Assembly: GCF_033568475.1 (NCBI RefSeq)
Contig: NC_133123.1
Span: 130,296,930-130,360,929, forward strand
From: Henckelia pumila
Lineage: Eukaryota; Streptophyta; Magnoliopsida; Lamiales; Gesneriaceae
Reading direction: 5' to 3'
Length of the DNA stretch: 64,000 nt
The position numbers and the translations under genes were made by a program. The notes below the pieces were generated by a model, which saw only the letters and a program-made list of their open reading frames with translations, did no database searches and had not been told where the DNA came from. Each line of letters starts with the position of its first letter. The first letter of the stretch is position 1. Shown in pieces: positions 37,101 to 49,332 of this stretch.

Positions 37101-38652
37101 TAAATGACTATGGATATAGATGTGGGCTAATCTCAGAGAACCATACAGAAAAATTAGATGGTTTGAGCTTTAGAGACACTCCAACCTGCTTCGGTCTTAT
37201 GCTAGGGCGCGGACCATGGTACTTGACAACCCCAGTCCATGATGCCACAAAAAAGCTGCAAATCAACTCCACCAGACCTCTCTAAAACAAGATGAGCAAT
37301 GTGAAAGATTAGACACACATGTTTGTGATAGGAGCGGCCAGCATACCATACAATCTTATTCTTCTTTTCTTTATTCTTCTTCTTATGTTCTATACTTCCA
37401 ATTTTTATCGTGTTGCATTCCCAGATATCTGAATTCTAACCTTTATACCTACTACTTATCTCTACTCAATATACATGATTTGCCTGTATTAAATTGAAAA
37501 ATGAATCTAAGGTAGTGTTTGGGAGAGCTTCTAAGAAGCACTTCTCAACTTTTCCTTACAAAAATTTCATATGCACCAAGTCATATGTGACAAAGATCAG
37601 TGACAGAGAAAATAGCCGATAAGACAGTAAAACTAGAGACGGAAAGGTGTGAAACATATCAAATTTAATGTTAAGTGTATATATGGCACATTTACAAGTA
37701 AAAAAGAAATGTAACCTTCTGACCATAGTGCCCTCGAAGTACATACCTCTAACTTCTTTCTCAGCTTGTCATGCCCTTTCAATAGAAAATGCACAGGGAA
37801 ATAGCTTGACAGAAATAAAATCCATCCAATAATCAATACCATTACCCTGCACTTGAAGTGAAATGCATCAAGATTAGCAAGAAAAAGTATGCACTATGTT
37901 AATATCACGTCAACTAGTAGAACTCGTAAATAATAGATGCACCTCCAACCATTGTGTTATGAGCAAGCACTAGATGCAGCATACAAGAAGTAAATGGAAG
38001 ACTAACAGCATGAAGTGGATAAGTTATCACACGTCAGATATTTACTTTTACTCGATGGAAAATTTCCCTACCCTTGAAGGAACATAAAAAAATTAAAAGA
38101 TGAAACATTTCGCATATCCTAAAATTGAAAGAAAGCCGTTAATTCCAGAAGGTAGGGCTGTTCAATTCATGTCTTGCTGTCAAACTCACCTCAATGGGAA
38201 AAGAAACCCATATCTGACTACAACTCCCAAACACCACAACGGAAACAGATAAACATTCCAATTCCAAGGCTCGGGAGGATTTGACTTGAAGCATCTCGTG
38301 AAAGAGTCCTGTCACAGAAGCATGCTGAATAACACAAACTACGGGAAAAAAAAGGGGGGAATGACATGGGAAACATCAGATGTGAAAAGGGTGAGAGCTA
38401 CATCAACAATTGCACCCGCTGCCTCAGTCAATGTGGGCGAAATATCAAGCAAATCACGCCTAAATAGCAAAAATAAACATGAAATGAAGGATGATAGAGC
38501 GAGGATAAAGGAATGAATTTGAGATGGTAAAATAATTACAGACGAGGCTTTCCGTGGGGCTCTTGAATGGATCCGGATGGAAGGTAGTCTTCGATATTGG
38601 GGCGATCCAAATCCAGTTCCGAGGCTGAAGCGCTCAGGTTGCTAATTTTCAC
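34120..38652 (-). CDS. GPAT9: glycerol-3-phosphate acyltransferase 9, twelve exons, start codon missing
   Basis: ER-membrane enzyme that acylates glycerol-3-phosphate at sn-1, the first step of membrane lipid and triacylglycerol synthesis. Exons: 38652-38540, 38459-38402, 38308-38190, 37846-37747, 37281-37186, 37074-36978, 36807-36720, 35419-35323, 35012-34927, 34678-34559, 34443-34345 and 34168-34120. All are in frame with GT-AG borders, giving about 373 codons (376 in Arabidopsis). The acyltransferase motifs are present: NHTSMID (HX4D), GCIWFNRSE, FPEGTCVN and CPVAIK. Membrane helices come before them. Two oddities. No ATG exists on this strand between 38540 and about 38975, although the conserved SELDLDRPNIEDYLPSG begins in exon 1, so the 5' end given (a GTG at 38652) is only a marker. 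In exon 9 the family sequence AIKYNKIF reads AIKDNKIF. It may be a decaying copy, or the ATG may lie on a distant leader exon. Confidence 0.88.
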
Positions 38653-38659
38653 GGTTCCC

Positions 38660-38860
38660 CAAAGGTGATATGATGATGAAAGGAGAATTGAAAAACACAA
38701 TGGCACAATATTATATATTCGTTTTTTAATAGTAGATTTTTATTTAAAAAAGTGTTTTTTTAAGTTGGATTTTAAAAGTGTTTTTTTAAATAAAAGTTGT
38801 AGTATTTTTGTGTTTGAATAAACAAATGAAAAACACTTATTTAATTTGATGAATGTGTTT
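38660..38860. other. AT-rich junction upstream of GPAT9
   Basis: Directly upstream of GPAT9 exon 1. It contains a repeated phrase AAAAGTGTTTTTTTAA (38747 and 38777) and TTGTGTTTGAATAAAC, wording typical of Harbinger-type element ends. No promoter motif or ATG on the gene strand is visible. Confidence 0.5.
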
Positions 38861-39216
38861 GGATGAATGCTATTTGTAGAGCTTTTTTACTAATATATAT
38901 TTATATTAAATTTATAAACAATCTAATAATATGAGAAAATTAAAAATAACACAATAAATCGACAAATCATAAAAATTATTCATAAAGATTGAAAATCTTG
39001 AAAAACATAATAACAATGATATATGTCAATATTTCATTGATTATAAATTATTTATATAAAACACATCATTTTCAACGATCTATAGGCAATGAATTTCTTA
39101 TGTCATCTCTAAATTTTTTCATGTGTCTAATATTTTCCTGCGTTGGCTCCTCACATCTTGTACCTCCATCATCAACATAATCATTTTCACCATCTTGCTC
39201 AATTTCTTATAAATCA

Positions 39217-40400
39217 TCAATGTTTTCTGAGTTGTTTAAGGATATTTTCAATTGCATCGTATCGCCTAATAAAATTGTGCAAAGCAAAACATGCCACTAT
39301 AATTTTGAATTGAGTACCCAAAGAAAATGTGGACATATTTTGTAATACCTTCCATCGTGCTTTGCACACTCCAAACGTTCTTTCAATAACCGTCCTTAGA
39401 CTTGAATGGTAATAATTAAATAGTTCATTTCTTGATTTGAACTGTGGAGCCAATCAAAATTGAGGTAAATGATATCTAGTATCTCTATACGGTCCCATAA
39501 AACCTTCGAAAGTAGTATAGCCGACATCAACTAGATAATACTTACCTAAATAAATTGGAGTTAAGGTATGAATATAAATTTAAACACTTAAAAAAAAGAA
39601 AGAGTAGATTTGAACCTTCAGGTGGGAGTGAAAATGCAATTTCTGTCTTCGCAAAGCCTCTTTAAAAATTTTAGAACCATGAGCAGAACCTTCCCATCCA
39701 TCTCATACAAAAGTAAAACACATGTCGAAGTCGAATACTACCATTACATTTGTTGAAGTAAATCTTTTTCTTCCGATGAAATCAATTTGCTTACCAGGCG
39801 GAACACGAACACATATGTGTGTGCCGTCAATAGCCCCTATACAATATTTAAAATAAGGCCAATATCTTTTATCATTCTTAATATATCTAGGAACATCTGT
39901 AAATTTAGCATCGATAGGTTTGATGATATCTCTCGACAGCTTCCGTATAGACTTCAAAACACTATGAAATTGTCTTGAAACAGTTTACCCCGAGTGTTGA
40001 AAACGCTCTTGAACATTCCTAACTGACGCAGGTTGACCCATCATTTACAAAAATAATCCTACTTGTTCGTAAATATTAACTCCTCTTGTTGGTTCTAAGC
40101 TAAATTATTTGTTTAGATCATCACATAGTTTATAAAACACGTGTTTCCTCATTCTAAACATTTCAAAGCATCGTATCTCATTGCCATTCAATATCTCCGC
40201 CACCCATTGAGACCCCGATAACCTTGATGTCCTACATTCTTCTTTAACAATATATTTCAAAGCATAATTCGTAACACCATACAATAACAACAAAAGCAAT
40301 CTTTTTTTGATATATGTGTATTTCTCATAGAATCAACGGAAATGTCTGAATCAGTTGATGCATCAGAGTCATCTGATACGTTTGAATCTGAACTCTCGGC
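39217..40400 (-). pseudogene. Harbinger transposase (DDE_Tnp_4), decayed
   Basis: Minus-strand blocks in order: RMRKHVFYKLCDDL (near 40150), YWPYFKYCIGAIDGTHICVR (first catalytic Asp, near 39840), a GWEGSAH block near 39680, and [18 protein letters not shown] with the catalytic Glu, followed by [12 protein letters not shown] (39250-39390). In the GWEGSAHDSK block the second catalytic Asp reads Gly, and there is a stop just before it (TGA after CFTFV). Further stops lie around 39985 and 40105. The enzyme is therefore dead, although its domain order is complete. Confidence 0.85.
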
Positions 40401-41004
40401 CATCATGTGAAAATTTATAAATAAAAATAAAGATAGTACACAAACAATAGGTAAAAAAATGTATTATATTCTTGCATGGACAAACTTAAAATATTACGAA
40501 ATAAAGGTAATTCATCAATAAAGAACCAAACAAGTCTTGTCAAAAAAAAAAGAACCAAACAAGTGAAAATCCAAATAAATTTCCTAAAAACAGAACTCAT
40601 GTCAACAACGCTTCAAATCATCTTTGTTGAAAGTTGTTGCCCAACCAAACTGCAATTCTGGATCCTTTAGTCCGATGAATGTTTGCCTATTTTGCTTTTT
40701 ACTCAAAACTCTTGTTACTATAAAGAATTGCTCACTACCAACAAAAATACCAGGCAAATTACGGAGAACCTACAGACAATTTTCAATGCAACATGGATAA
40801 TCTTTTGGTGTTTCATCGATAGACATTTGATTCTCAAATTCTTGGAGCACATGATCAAGTTGATTAGCTAGTCTAGTGCCAATAGGACTCTTTTATCTAC
40901 ACTTTCATTTCTCTTTCTTTTTCTTTGTTGTTTAGTCGTACCCGCATCTATTGTTGAGTTCCCCATAACTTCTTGGGTTTCAGCATTAGTATAAGGATCA
41001 TCTT

Positions 41005-41146
41005 GAAACTCGACATCTAACTCAAAATCTCAATCATTTGTATCATCATTCAAATTATTATGGATTGGTGATCATGAAACTCGACATCTAACTCAAAATC
41101 TCAATCATTTGTATCATCATTCAAATTATTATGGATTGGTTGATCC
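41005..41146. repeat. 71-bp tandem duplication
   Basis: GAAACTCGACATCTAACTC and the following 52 bp occur at 41005 and again at 41076, nearly identical. It lies in the 3' part of the Harbinger SANT gene. The high identity suggests a recent slippage event. Confidence 0.9.
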
Positions 41147-41361
41147 GCTGATGGTGCTATTGCAGTATATCCAGTTGATATAGAGCCTTTAAATACACAT
41201 TCTAGTAAATCTAAATTGTTGAGTCCCCTCAATCTAAACTTTGCATACTCTGGATTTTTCTGAAATGTGACACATAAATAAATAAATAAAATTTTGATGA
41301 ATTATTTAAAATAAATTATAAAAATTTTGTACCTTAATCTTGTCCTCCCACCAACTATTAT

Positions 41362-44300
41362 TGTGACGTTCTGTATTTTTTATATTTAATGAAAATAGTT
41401 GCGGAAAATGGGTAGGAAAATTTTTCAAAACTTTAAAGGATGCAGGAAGTGCATCACGCTAGTTCGATCAACAACTCATTATTTGAAACATGAATGCGAT
41501 CCTACATTCAAGACCGTCTAAAATACGACACGTCAAAAGTCTACTACTAACATTTAAAGAGGATGGGGAGATGTAAATTCAAATAAATAACTATGTACAA
41601 AAATTACATTTGAAAATAATCGAAGAACCCACATAACAATATCAAAATCAAATAAACATTAAAAGATTAAATATTTTAAATCCTCAAAACTCATCCTTTT
41701 AAAATACTAACAATAACAATGAAAATACTAAAATCCGGATCTTTAAATACTATGCGTAGAATAATTTAACGGCATAATCAAAATAAACATATGAAAATAT
41801 TTTTCTTTAAAAACATCAGAGCTTCTGAACTGTCGTGTCATGTAATGTTTTCGCCTCTTGGACTCTTCAGCCATGCTACCAAAGCTTTTTAAATCAAAAC
41901 TGCTAAATCATCTGCACCATTCAAGTATAGTGAGTCTAAAGACTCAACAAGATTAAAAACATGCATATTGATAACGTAACAGATTCAAAATACTTTAAAC
42001 TTAAAATAACTTGAACATACATAACATGATACCTTGAACTTGAAGAACTTTAACGTAAACATCGTGGAACTTTAAACTTAAATTCTTAAACATGATCTTC
42101 AAAACTCTTAAAAATTGCAAGAAACTTAATCATGGGCACCTACATACATACCTTTAAGATCTTGGAATAACTTCATGCATCTCTCAAAAACATTACTCAT
42201 TAACATATACACTTAAAACCTCATGAATATCATGAACTTGACAATACCACATAACATGAACATAATCATAAAAACTTAACGTTTGGGTGACGAATTATGT
42301 GAAATTGTGACAACCATCATAATGGGCACATTCATCTTTCTTTCCTGTTGATCAACATGCATATGACATTACGCCTCATAACATTCGTTCATTCATTTTC
42401 GGAGACCCCTCCGGAGCTCATCTCGGAGTACCTAACCCGTACATTGAGCCGTATTTGGGAGGGCCCCTCTGGACCCCAAATCGGAGTACCGTTCCCGTAT
42501 TGCCACCACAAAGACACTTAAAACATCAAAATATTTTAATGTCAGCATATGATTCGTCTTTCGTATCATATCATTATCATTTCATCATAACATTCCATCT
42601 CTTCATGACTTGTATGCCATAAAACATTCATCATAACATCATGATTTTTTTCATAAAATTTTATGTCGTGATCTTAAAAACTTACTCGATAACTTCATGT
42701 ATGTCATAGATGATTAAAAATCATACTTGCATATTGAACATAACTTTCATGAATGAACATAGACATGTACATGCATACTTAGCATAATCGATCAACGTGA
42801 GTCGTTCTTTCGTTTTTGACCTTAAAACTTGAAATTTTTTATATAGAAACTTTTAAACATATTTTAGAAGCCTTAAAAGATCATAACCATGAATTTAGGG
42901 TTCCTAAAATAACATTTTGAAAATCTAAAGTCGAAGGTCAGGCCCTGGGGCGCTACCCTGCTACAGACCCAGCGCTGGATCACTGCAGTTGCAGCGCATT
43001 GGCGCTGATGTTTCGACTTCTTGCACCCATAATTTGGAAAAGTGATAAACATAGAAGTTGTAGATCTTTGTCTTGTCTTTCCAGTGCCGTTAGATTCATC
43101 TTAATTGGAGTTCTCAGTAAAAATTTATATGCATTCTACCAAAATGTGTCACTGCTAGAAATACAAAACACTTGACACACTTCGGGGCGCTTTTGGCCAA
43201 TCTTCAAGACGGATTTGGACAACACCCCAAACATAAAAGTTGAAAATATTTAAACTAGATTTTAAATGAAATTGGCCTCATGTCAATTGGATTAGTACAC
43301 CAATCGTGATCCTAAAAATCATAACGGGTGTCGCTAATCCGGTGCCACCGAACACAACTTCAGCACTTCAAACTTCAAACATAAACTTCTTTTACCCAAA
43401 ACCTAACTTCAGAAATCATCAAAACTCATTTCTTGCAATTAAACATGGATTAACTAACTTCCAAACAATAAATTCATAAATGATTTTGCTTCAAAACCTT
43501 TAAACCGAAAATACCATCAAAATTACTCAACTTCTTCAAAATCTCAAAACTTTATTTTCTTTCAATTAAACGTGAATTTCTCACCTTTAAAACTTCCAAT
43601 AACATCATAATCTTCAAAAGATTCATTACTTTCAACCCATCTATCAAAACTTATCAAGAACGATCACGTTTCATAATTTCAACAATTCATAACTTGATAC
43701 TCGTAATTTTATGTTTATTCAAAATCATAAACCATTAAAACATGCACATCAACATACATATGCATATTAAAATAATTATAATCTTGAATGAGTTTCAAAA
43801 CCTTAAAATATTTGTTGAAAAAAACTTGTCTTAATCGAAGATGGAGTTGATCCGGAGTCTTGGCAACGAGTTAACCTCGACACGAACGATATTTTTGGAA
43901 GCTAAACTACCTTGGGCTTAGTGGAACCGATAAAAATAAGAAGAACAAGAAGAATAATGAAGAAAGGAATCAAGATAGGAGGGGTTGACGTGAGAAGGGA
44001 TGAGGGAAAAAGAGACATGCCTTAATGAAATGGGGAAGGGAGACAAAATAATAATGAGGTGAGGAATTGAGTAGTTAAGTAGGGAAAGATAGAGATTTAC
44101 TACTTAAAACGCAGTCAGGTCATACGTCTCAAAACGAACCGATAAAATATTCCATCTCTTGAAGATTAGAATAAAACTATGACAATATTATACTTAAAAT
44201 ACTCGTAATAATATTCTCTAAGATTTCGTGTACTGGTTAGCTTCGTTCCGTGAGTCAAGAATCAAACTCGACCTAAAATCGTTAACTCAATCGAGAATAT

Positions 44301-44593
44301 TAAAATAAGATAGACATAAATCATAAAATCATTAATCTAATCACGACTTAAAGAATTTAAAGAATATAAATCATTAAATCATAAATAATAAAATGAAATA
44401 ACTTAAAAAATCATTTAACACAATAAAAATATTTAAATGACAAAAGCATTTAAATCATAATCAATCAAATGGAATAGATTAAAGCTCATTTAAAATTCCT
44501 TTGGAAATCATGAATAATAAAATAAATAACTTAAATCTATTAAAATTCATTAAATAAACCATGAATAGACTTATGAATTTTCTGGGTATTATA
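41362..44593. mobile_element. solo LTR, probably Ty3/gypsy
   Basis: A 3,232-bp insertion starting TGTGACGTTCTG and ending GGGTATTATA, flanked by the 5-bp duplication ATTAT (41357-41361 and 44594-44598). The start matches the TGTGAC style of plant gypsy LTRs, and the end matches the GGGTATTACA style with one late change. There are no coding frames, primer site or second LTR inside, so this is best read as a solo LTR left by recombination. Length suits the long LTRs of the Tekay/Del chromovirus group, but clade and strand are not proven. Duplicates of CGGAGTACC-containing text near 42424 and 42483 are internal repeats. Confidence 0.75.
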
Positions 44594-45620
44594 ATTATCA
44601 GCTTGCACGGTCATCTTATCATGATCCAAACCAAGATCTGTTTCATTTTTTCCAATAAGTTGTGCCCACTCTGCAAAATATTTTCTCATTGCATCCCATT
44701 TATTTTTAAATTGTTTTTGTTTTAAAGAAATTTCCGTTTTCTCACGAAATTTTGAACTTAAATTTGCATAACCTTCTTTGTTTAAATGTTTGGTAGGCTT
44801 ATTGCCAGCTTCAATTTCCTCAGCACAAATTTTTAAAAAAATTTCGGTATTCTGATCGGTCGAATCTGTCTTATTAATCCCATCACCAGCAACTCTATTC
44901 CCATCACCAGCAACTCCAAGATCAATAGTCTCAGTCATATATCTAGATACTTGAGATTCAGTATGTGAAATCAATATTAGTTCCAGAAGAAATCCCACAA
45001 AGTTAAACACATAAATGATAACATCTTTATGAAAAGTTTCTCGTCAGGCTCGATCACTAACTTGAGCTACCAATATATTAATCAAAACTAAATATCTTGC
45101 TTCGTATTGATCCATTCCCCTCAACTTTTATTGTTTTGTCTACAAAATCTAAAATTTGACCAATACTTTTACATACAATAGTTAGCCACAACACAACAAC
45201 ATGAAAACAAAACAACAAATCACAAAAACAAGGGGCAGTAACAATGCAAATCCACGTTCGTACAAAATCTAGTGATTTAAAAAACTCATAAAATCCAAGA
45301 AACATCAAAACGAAAACAACAATTCGAATGAATGAATATAAAAAAATTGAAGTATAGAATTTACCTTGTTTTTCCTTGGCACTTTTGATCGGCAGATTAG
45401 TAGAAGAAAATTTTTGTGCCGGCTGAAATATTGGATGTTTAAGTTAATAGAAATAAAAATTATAAAAGCACTTAAAAAAACCATATTTTTGGGCTTCTAA
45501 AAAGCCCTTATTATAACCTAATTAAGTATTTTTAAAGCACTTAGAGCCAAACAGTAAAATAATAACAAAAGTCTTTTTTTTTTTAAATGTTTTTCCTAAA
45601 TTGTCTATTGTTTCCAAACG

Positions 45621-46015
45621 AGCTCAATATCTTGTCTATGCAGACATAGAGATGCAAAAATTTATTTGAAGAACACTGTAGCTTCTAGGTAAAGATGTGC
45701 AACAGTTCAACCGATCAGAATTGAAGAAGAATAATTTTTTCTCTCCCAAATTGGATGGGATTCCACAAGAATTGAAGAAGAATTCCTTGTCGAGCCGAAA
45801 TTGGATTGGGATTCCACGAGAATTAAAGAAAAATCGAAGAAGAATTACGATTTAATTTGTGTCGAGCAACCGGACGAATTTGAGAATTGAAGAAGATTGC
45901 TACTTTGACCTCGGATCCGAATTTCATCTAGATAACGGATTGGGTAATTTAGCATGATGATCCTTTTTTTAAAAAAAAATTTCATGTAGCAAAACTATAA
46001 ATCTATCATTATAAT
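45621..46015. other. intergenic region between Harbinger and hairpin element
   Basis: No gene seen. A stretch near 45715-45910 repeats GAATTGAAGAAGAAT-like phrases three or four times with imperfect spacing. Confidence 0.5.
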
Positions 46016-47531
46016 TGGGATAATTCCTAATTTAGTCCCTCATTTTTTGGCGCGTTCTCGATTTCGTCCTTCATTTTTAATTGACTCAATTTGGTCTTTC
46101 AATTTTTGAACGCTTTTTGAAAGTGGTCATTCCGTCTAAATAGCTGTTAAAATAGACGATAAATCTTTTTTAGCCCATGGAAGTGACCTAGTGTATGAGT
46201 TTTTTTTTTTTTATTTTATTTTTGACTCCGGATAATTTCTAATTTAGTTCCTATTTTAGGCCGCACTCCTGATTTGGTACCAGCTTTTTCTTTGACCCTA
46301 TTTAGTCCTCCAATTTTTCATCATGTTTATGAAATTTGTCTTTCCGTCCAATTTAATGTTAAAACAAAAGAATTTTATCTGCTTAGCCTAGCCCGTTGGG
46401 TTCTTTAATTCTCACATCTTCAACCGGTCCAACCCATATTCTTCAATTTTCTTTTGGCAGCACACAATACATACATATATCAAAAAATTGATGAAGATAA
46501 TATAATGCATCACAATTGACAAGGTACATACATATATCAAAATTGGACCACAATTTCACATAATTGATCAAAGTATTCAAGTTGGGAAAAAGAAAACACT
46601 TGTGCTTTTGTATCAGCCACTCATAAATCAAAACAAAAGTGAAAATTTACATTGGGAAACTTGTTTTGAAAAAATTAATATGTTAATAAAATTATTCAAT
46701 GACTAAGGCAACCAAATTTTCTTTTCTACGCCTGTATTTCTTTTCCCTTTTTTTCTCCGTAATTTTTTGAATCGTGGATTATATGTTCGTAACGAGTTAT
46801 TTTATGTGACTACGCGAGTGAGTTATATGTGTCTGTGACTCTGTTTGTTATTAGGTTTAAATTTTGTATCTCTATTTGTTATTAGGTTTAAATTTCGTAT
46901 TTTGGTTCTTTTGAATGCCTCCGTTCTCTTGAAAATTTTTATTAACATATTAATTTTTCGAAACAAGTTTCCCCATGTAACCCTCTTGTTCTGATTTATC
47001 AGTGGTTTGTACAAAAACACAAGTGTCATTTTATTCCCAACTTGAATCTTTTGATCAATTATTTGAAATTCTGGTCCAATAGGTATGTACTATAGTGTGC
47101 TCCCAAAGAAAATTGAAGAATATGGGTTGAACCGGTTGGAGATGTGATAATTAAAGCACTCAACGGACAACAGATAAAATTCATTTGTTTTAACACTAAA
47201 ATGGACGGAAGGACCAATTCGAAAAACACGGTGAAAAACGGAAGACTAAATTGCATCAATGAAAAAACGGAAACAAATAAAAAACACAACCTAAAATTAG
47301 GAACTAAATTGAGAATTATCCCGAGTCAAAAATAAAAAAAACCCATACAATACTACAATAGGTCACTTCCACCAACTAAACAAATGTCCGTCTATTTTAA
47401 CAGCTAATGTGACAGAATAACCGATTTCGGAAGCATTCCAAAATTAGAGGACCAAATTGGGTCAATTGAAAAATAAAGGACGAAATCGGGACCGCGTTAA
47501 AAAATGAGATACCAAATTGAGAATTATCCCA
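46016..47531. mobile_element. giant inverted-repeat element, probable non-autonomous MULE
   Basis: Begins TGGGATAATTCCTAATTTAG and ends with its complement, TTGAGAATTATCCCA. It is flanked by the direct repeat ATTATAAT(T) (46008-46015 and 47532-47539), an 8-9 bp duplication as MULEs make. The left arm (46016 to about 46690) pairs with the right arm (about 46932-47531) over roughly 600 bp at an estimated 75-85% identity, leaving a loop of only about 240 bp. Within each arm the terminal motif GGATAATTxCxAATTTAGT recurs (46233 on the left, mirrored near 47310). No protein is encoded. Small open frames in the arms (46823-47335) are by-products. Confidence 0.8.
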
Positions 47532-47858
47532 ATTATAATTCAAACAATAATTATTACAAATTAAGAATCAATGATGCATACAAAATAGTCTTGGGTACAT
47601 TAGAACAAACTACAAGCCTTGAGGCTCAAAGCAAATTACAATGCAGTATTGTATTCCACACTAGAAAAGAGCAATTGTCAGTTGAGGTCTAGGATTTAAT
47701 CTGAAAACCATCGCATTCCACTCCGAAAAAGATCGATTTATTTTAGCTTGTTCTTTCATCCGAAGGCGTTGTTAAGAGAGAAGGCGTCGTTAAGAGAGTA
47801 GTATTTCTTCCAGCATTAGATTTCAAGCTTGTGTCCATAAATAATTAGCACACCTCAC

Positions 47859-49332
47859 TCAGCCACTTCCATCGAGCTGCCCTTGGGATGCAAGGTGTGC
47901 CATGTATTGCTACGAAGCCAACAAAACGAGAGTGTTGACTACACATTGAACAACTAAACAAAATAAAAGGCAGTAATTCAAGTAAATCTCCAACACCCTG
48001 ACCTCATAATTCAATCAATTGATCGTAACTTGTGGAATGTAAAAGTCACCAAACCCATTGTCTAGGCAAAATACGCTGAAAAAAAAAAAGCAAAGAAATC
48101 TCCCCAACAGCACTTAGTTTTATCCAATGCTCAACAGATATTCTGCAGTGCAGTATTTCCTCACATAAGATTTGACTTACAACAATCACAATTTTACCTC
48201 TGCATACGCTAGGATTGTCTGGAAATCTGAATACGTTGTTGTACAGCATACAAGCATGCCAAGATTCATAATATTCATGGTTTTTTTTGTTATAAACATT
48301 CCCTCTCAAATAATGCTAATGCCAGGTTGAAAGCGGCACTACACAGATCCTTCAGAAGAAAATGTCATACGAAAATGAATAAATGCAAACTGTTCGTCAC
48401 TTTTCATACTCCATTAATTGAAATCTACTAGAATTGTCACAAAATAATTTGAAACAATATGAAACAGACAGACTGTAACATGTAGCCAACTTACAGCATG
48501 ATACGCATATGGAGATTTTCCCTGGCGTTCAAAATGCTTAGCCAAAATGCACCATTCAATTGGTCCCCATTCCTCTATTTCAAAGCAATTTCCGAGAGCA
48601 ACTTTGTATAGCTGTCGGCAAATCAAAATTTCAACTTTCAAGAGAACTTCAACTTGAAAAAAGAATTTTTTTCAAATTTCAGGACTATAACATAGAGCAA
48701 AAGGTCCATGTAAATTTTGGATAAGCAAATAGCACGGTAAATTCGAGATGAAAATTAGGAAAGAGCGCACAGTTACATATGGTTTAGGAGAAAAGTACTA
48801 GCATCAGTTTGAAGACAATCAGAATCGAACAAGCAGGTTCAGCCTATTTTCACTATGCAATCAAATCCTTCATTTTCAACCCCGGTTTTCGACACATACA
48901 AACATAATAAAACTTATTGGTTTCTTAATAATCATTTAATTGACCGACCTTAGTTGAGTCTATGAGAAGTTCAGTCCCAGCCGGATACGATGCATAGAAT
49001 TGGTCTGCTCTCGATAATCCAGCTCTAGTCCTGTAATTACCAAGAAAAAAAAGGACAAAGAAAAGATAAACAATGATATCTCATCAACTTTTAACCAGAC
49101 TTTCGGGACAAGAAATCAAAACCCAACGATCAAGTAGATATTTCAATAAAAGCAGACAAAAAAAGTTCCGACATATGCAATAAACTCACGTATTGTTGGT
49201 GTAGGCATAGCTGATGAGAGCAGTGAAGCCGAAAAACCCAGCATAAGAAACCATTCGACGGAACTTCTGAATTCTCACAATCTCATTCCAGCCTTCATAA
49301 AACCGCCACATATTGAACTTTGGTATGGACAT
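47859..49332 (-). CDS. small conserved plant protein with one membrane helix, four exons
   Basis: Exons 49332-49190, 49030-48949, 48611-48495 and 47909-47859 join in frame with GT-AG borders into 130 codons. The N-terminus reads MSIPKFNMWRFYEGWNEIVR, followed by one hydrophobic helix at about 26-46 (MVSYAGFFGFTALISYAYT). A soluble, acidic tail contains RADQFYASYPAGTELL, GNCFEIEEWGPIEWCILAKH and a QLDGSG end. I recognise it as a plant-type conserved small protein but cannot name it or give its function. The short basic N-terminus followed by a single helix would fit an organelle membrane subunit, but that is inference. The clean phase of all exons and the absence of stops argue for a working gene. 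The three introns contain no recognised insertion. Confidence 0.82.

Larger units (their letters stand above)
41000..44938 (-). pseudogene. Harbinger SANT/Myb-like gene split by a solo LTR
   Basis: The first exon starts at ATG 44938 and has the Myb/SANT-like helix block (FLKICAEEIEAGNKP, LKQKQFKNKWDAMRKYF, WAQLIGKNETDLGLD). The frame is interrupted at 44594 after the codons for ADN by a 3.2-kb LTR insertion and resumes at 41361 with NSWWEDKIK. A normal intron follows (GTAC... to ...TTTCAG), and the next exon reads KNPEYAKFRLRGLNNLDLL. In PIF/Harbinger elements this protein binds the termini and partners the transposase. Near the 3' end there is a 71-bp tandem duplication. Confidence 0.8.
38860..45620 (-). 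mobile_element. PIF/Harbinger DNA transposon with nested solo LTR
   Basis: Carries the two genes that define plant PIF/Harbinger elements, both on the minus strand: a DDE_Tnp_4 transposase (39.2-40.4 kb) and a SANT/Myb-like gene (41.0-44.9 kb). The ends are not sharp. On the left GTGTTTGGATGAATGC lies near 38853; on the right CCAAACGAGCTC ends near 45625, read inward as CGTTTGG, the usual style of Harbinger termini. No 3-bp TTA/TAA duplication could be fixed, so the borders are approximate. Removing the 3.2-kb solo LTR leaves about 3.5 kb, normal for the family. Both genes are damaged. Confidence 0.7.

Noticed and set aside
38653-38743. An in-frame N-terminal extension of GPAT9 up to the upstream stop
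   Set aside because: The residues have no likeness to the family, the stretch contains no ATG, and it overlaps transposon-like text.
47144-47335. A lysine/asparagine-rich frame of 63 codons
   Set aside because: It lies in one arm of the hairpin element, and the frame is not kept in the other arm.
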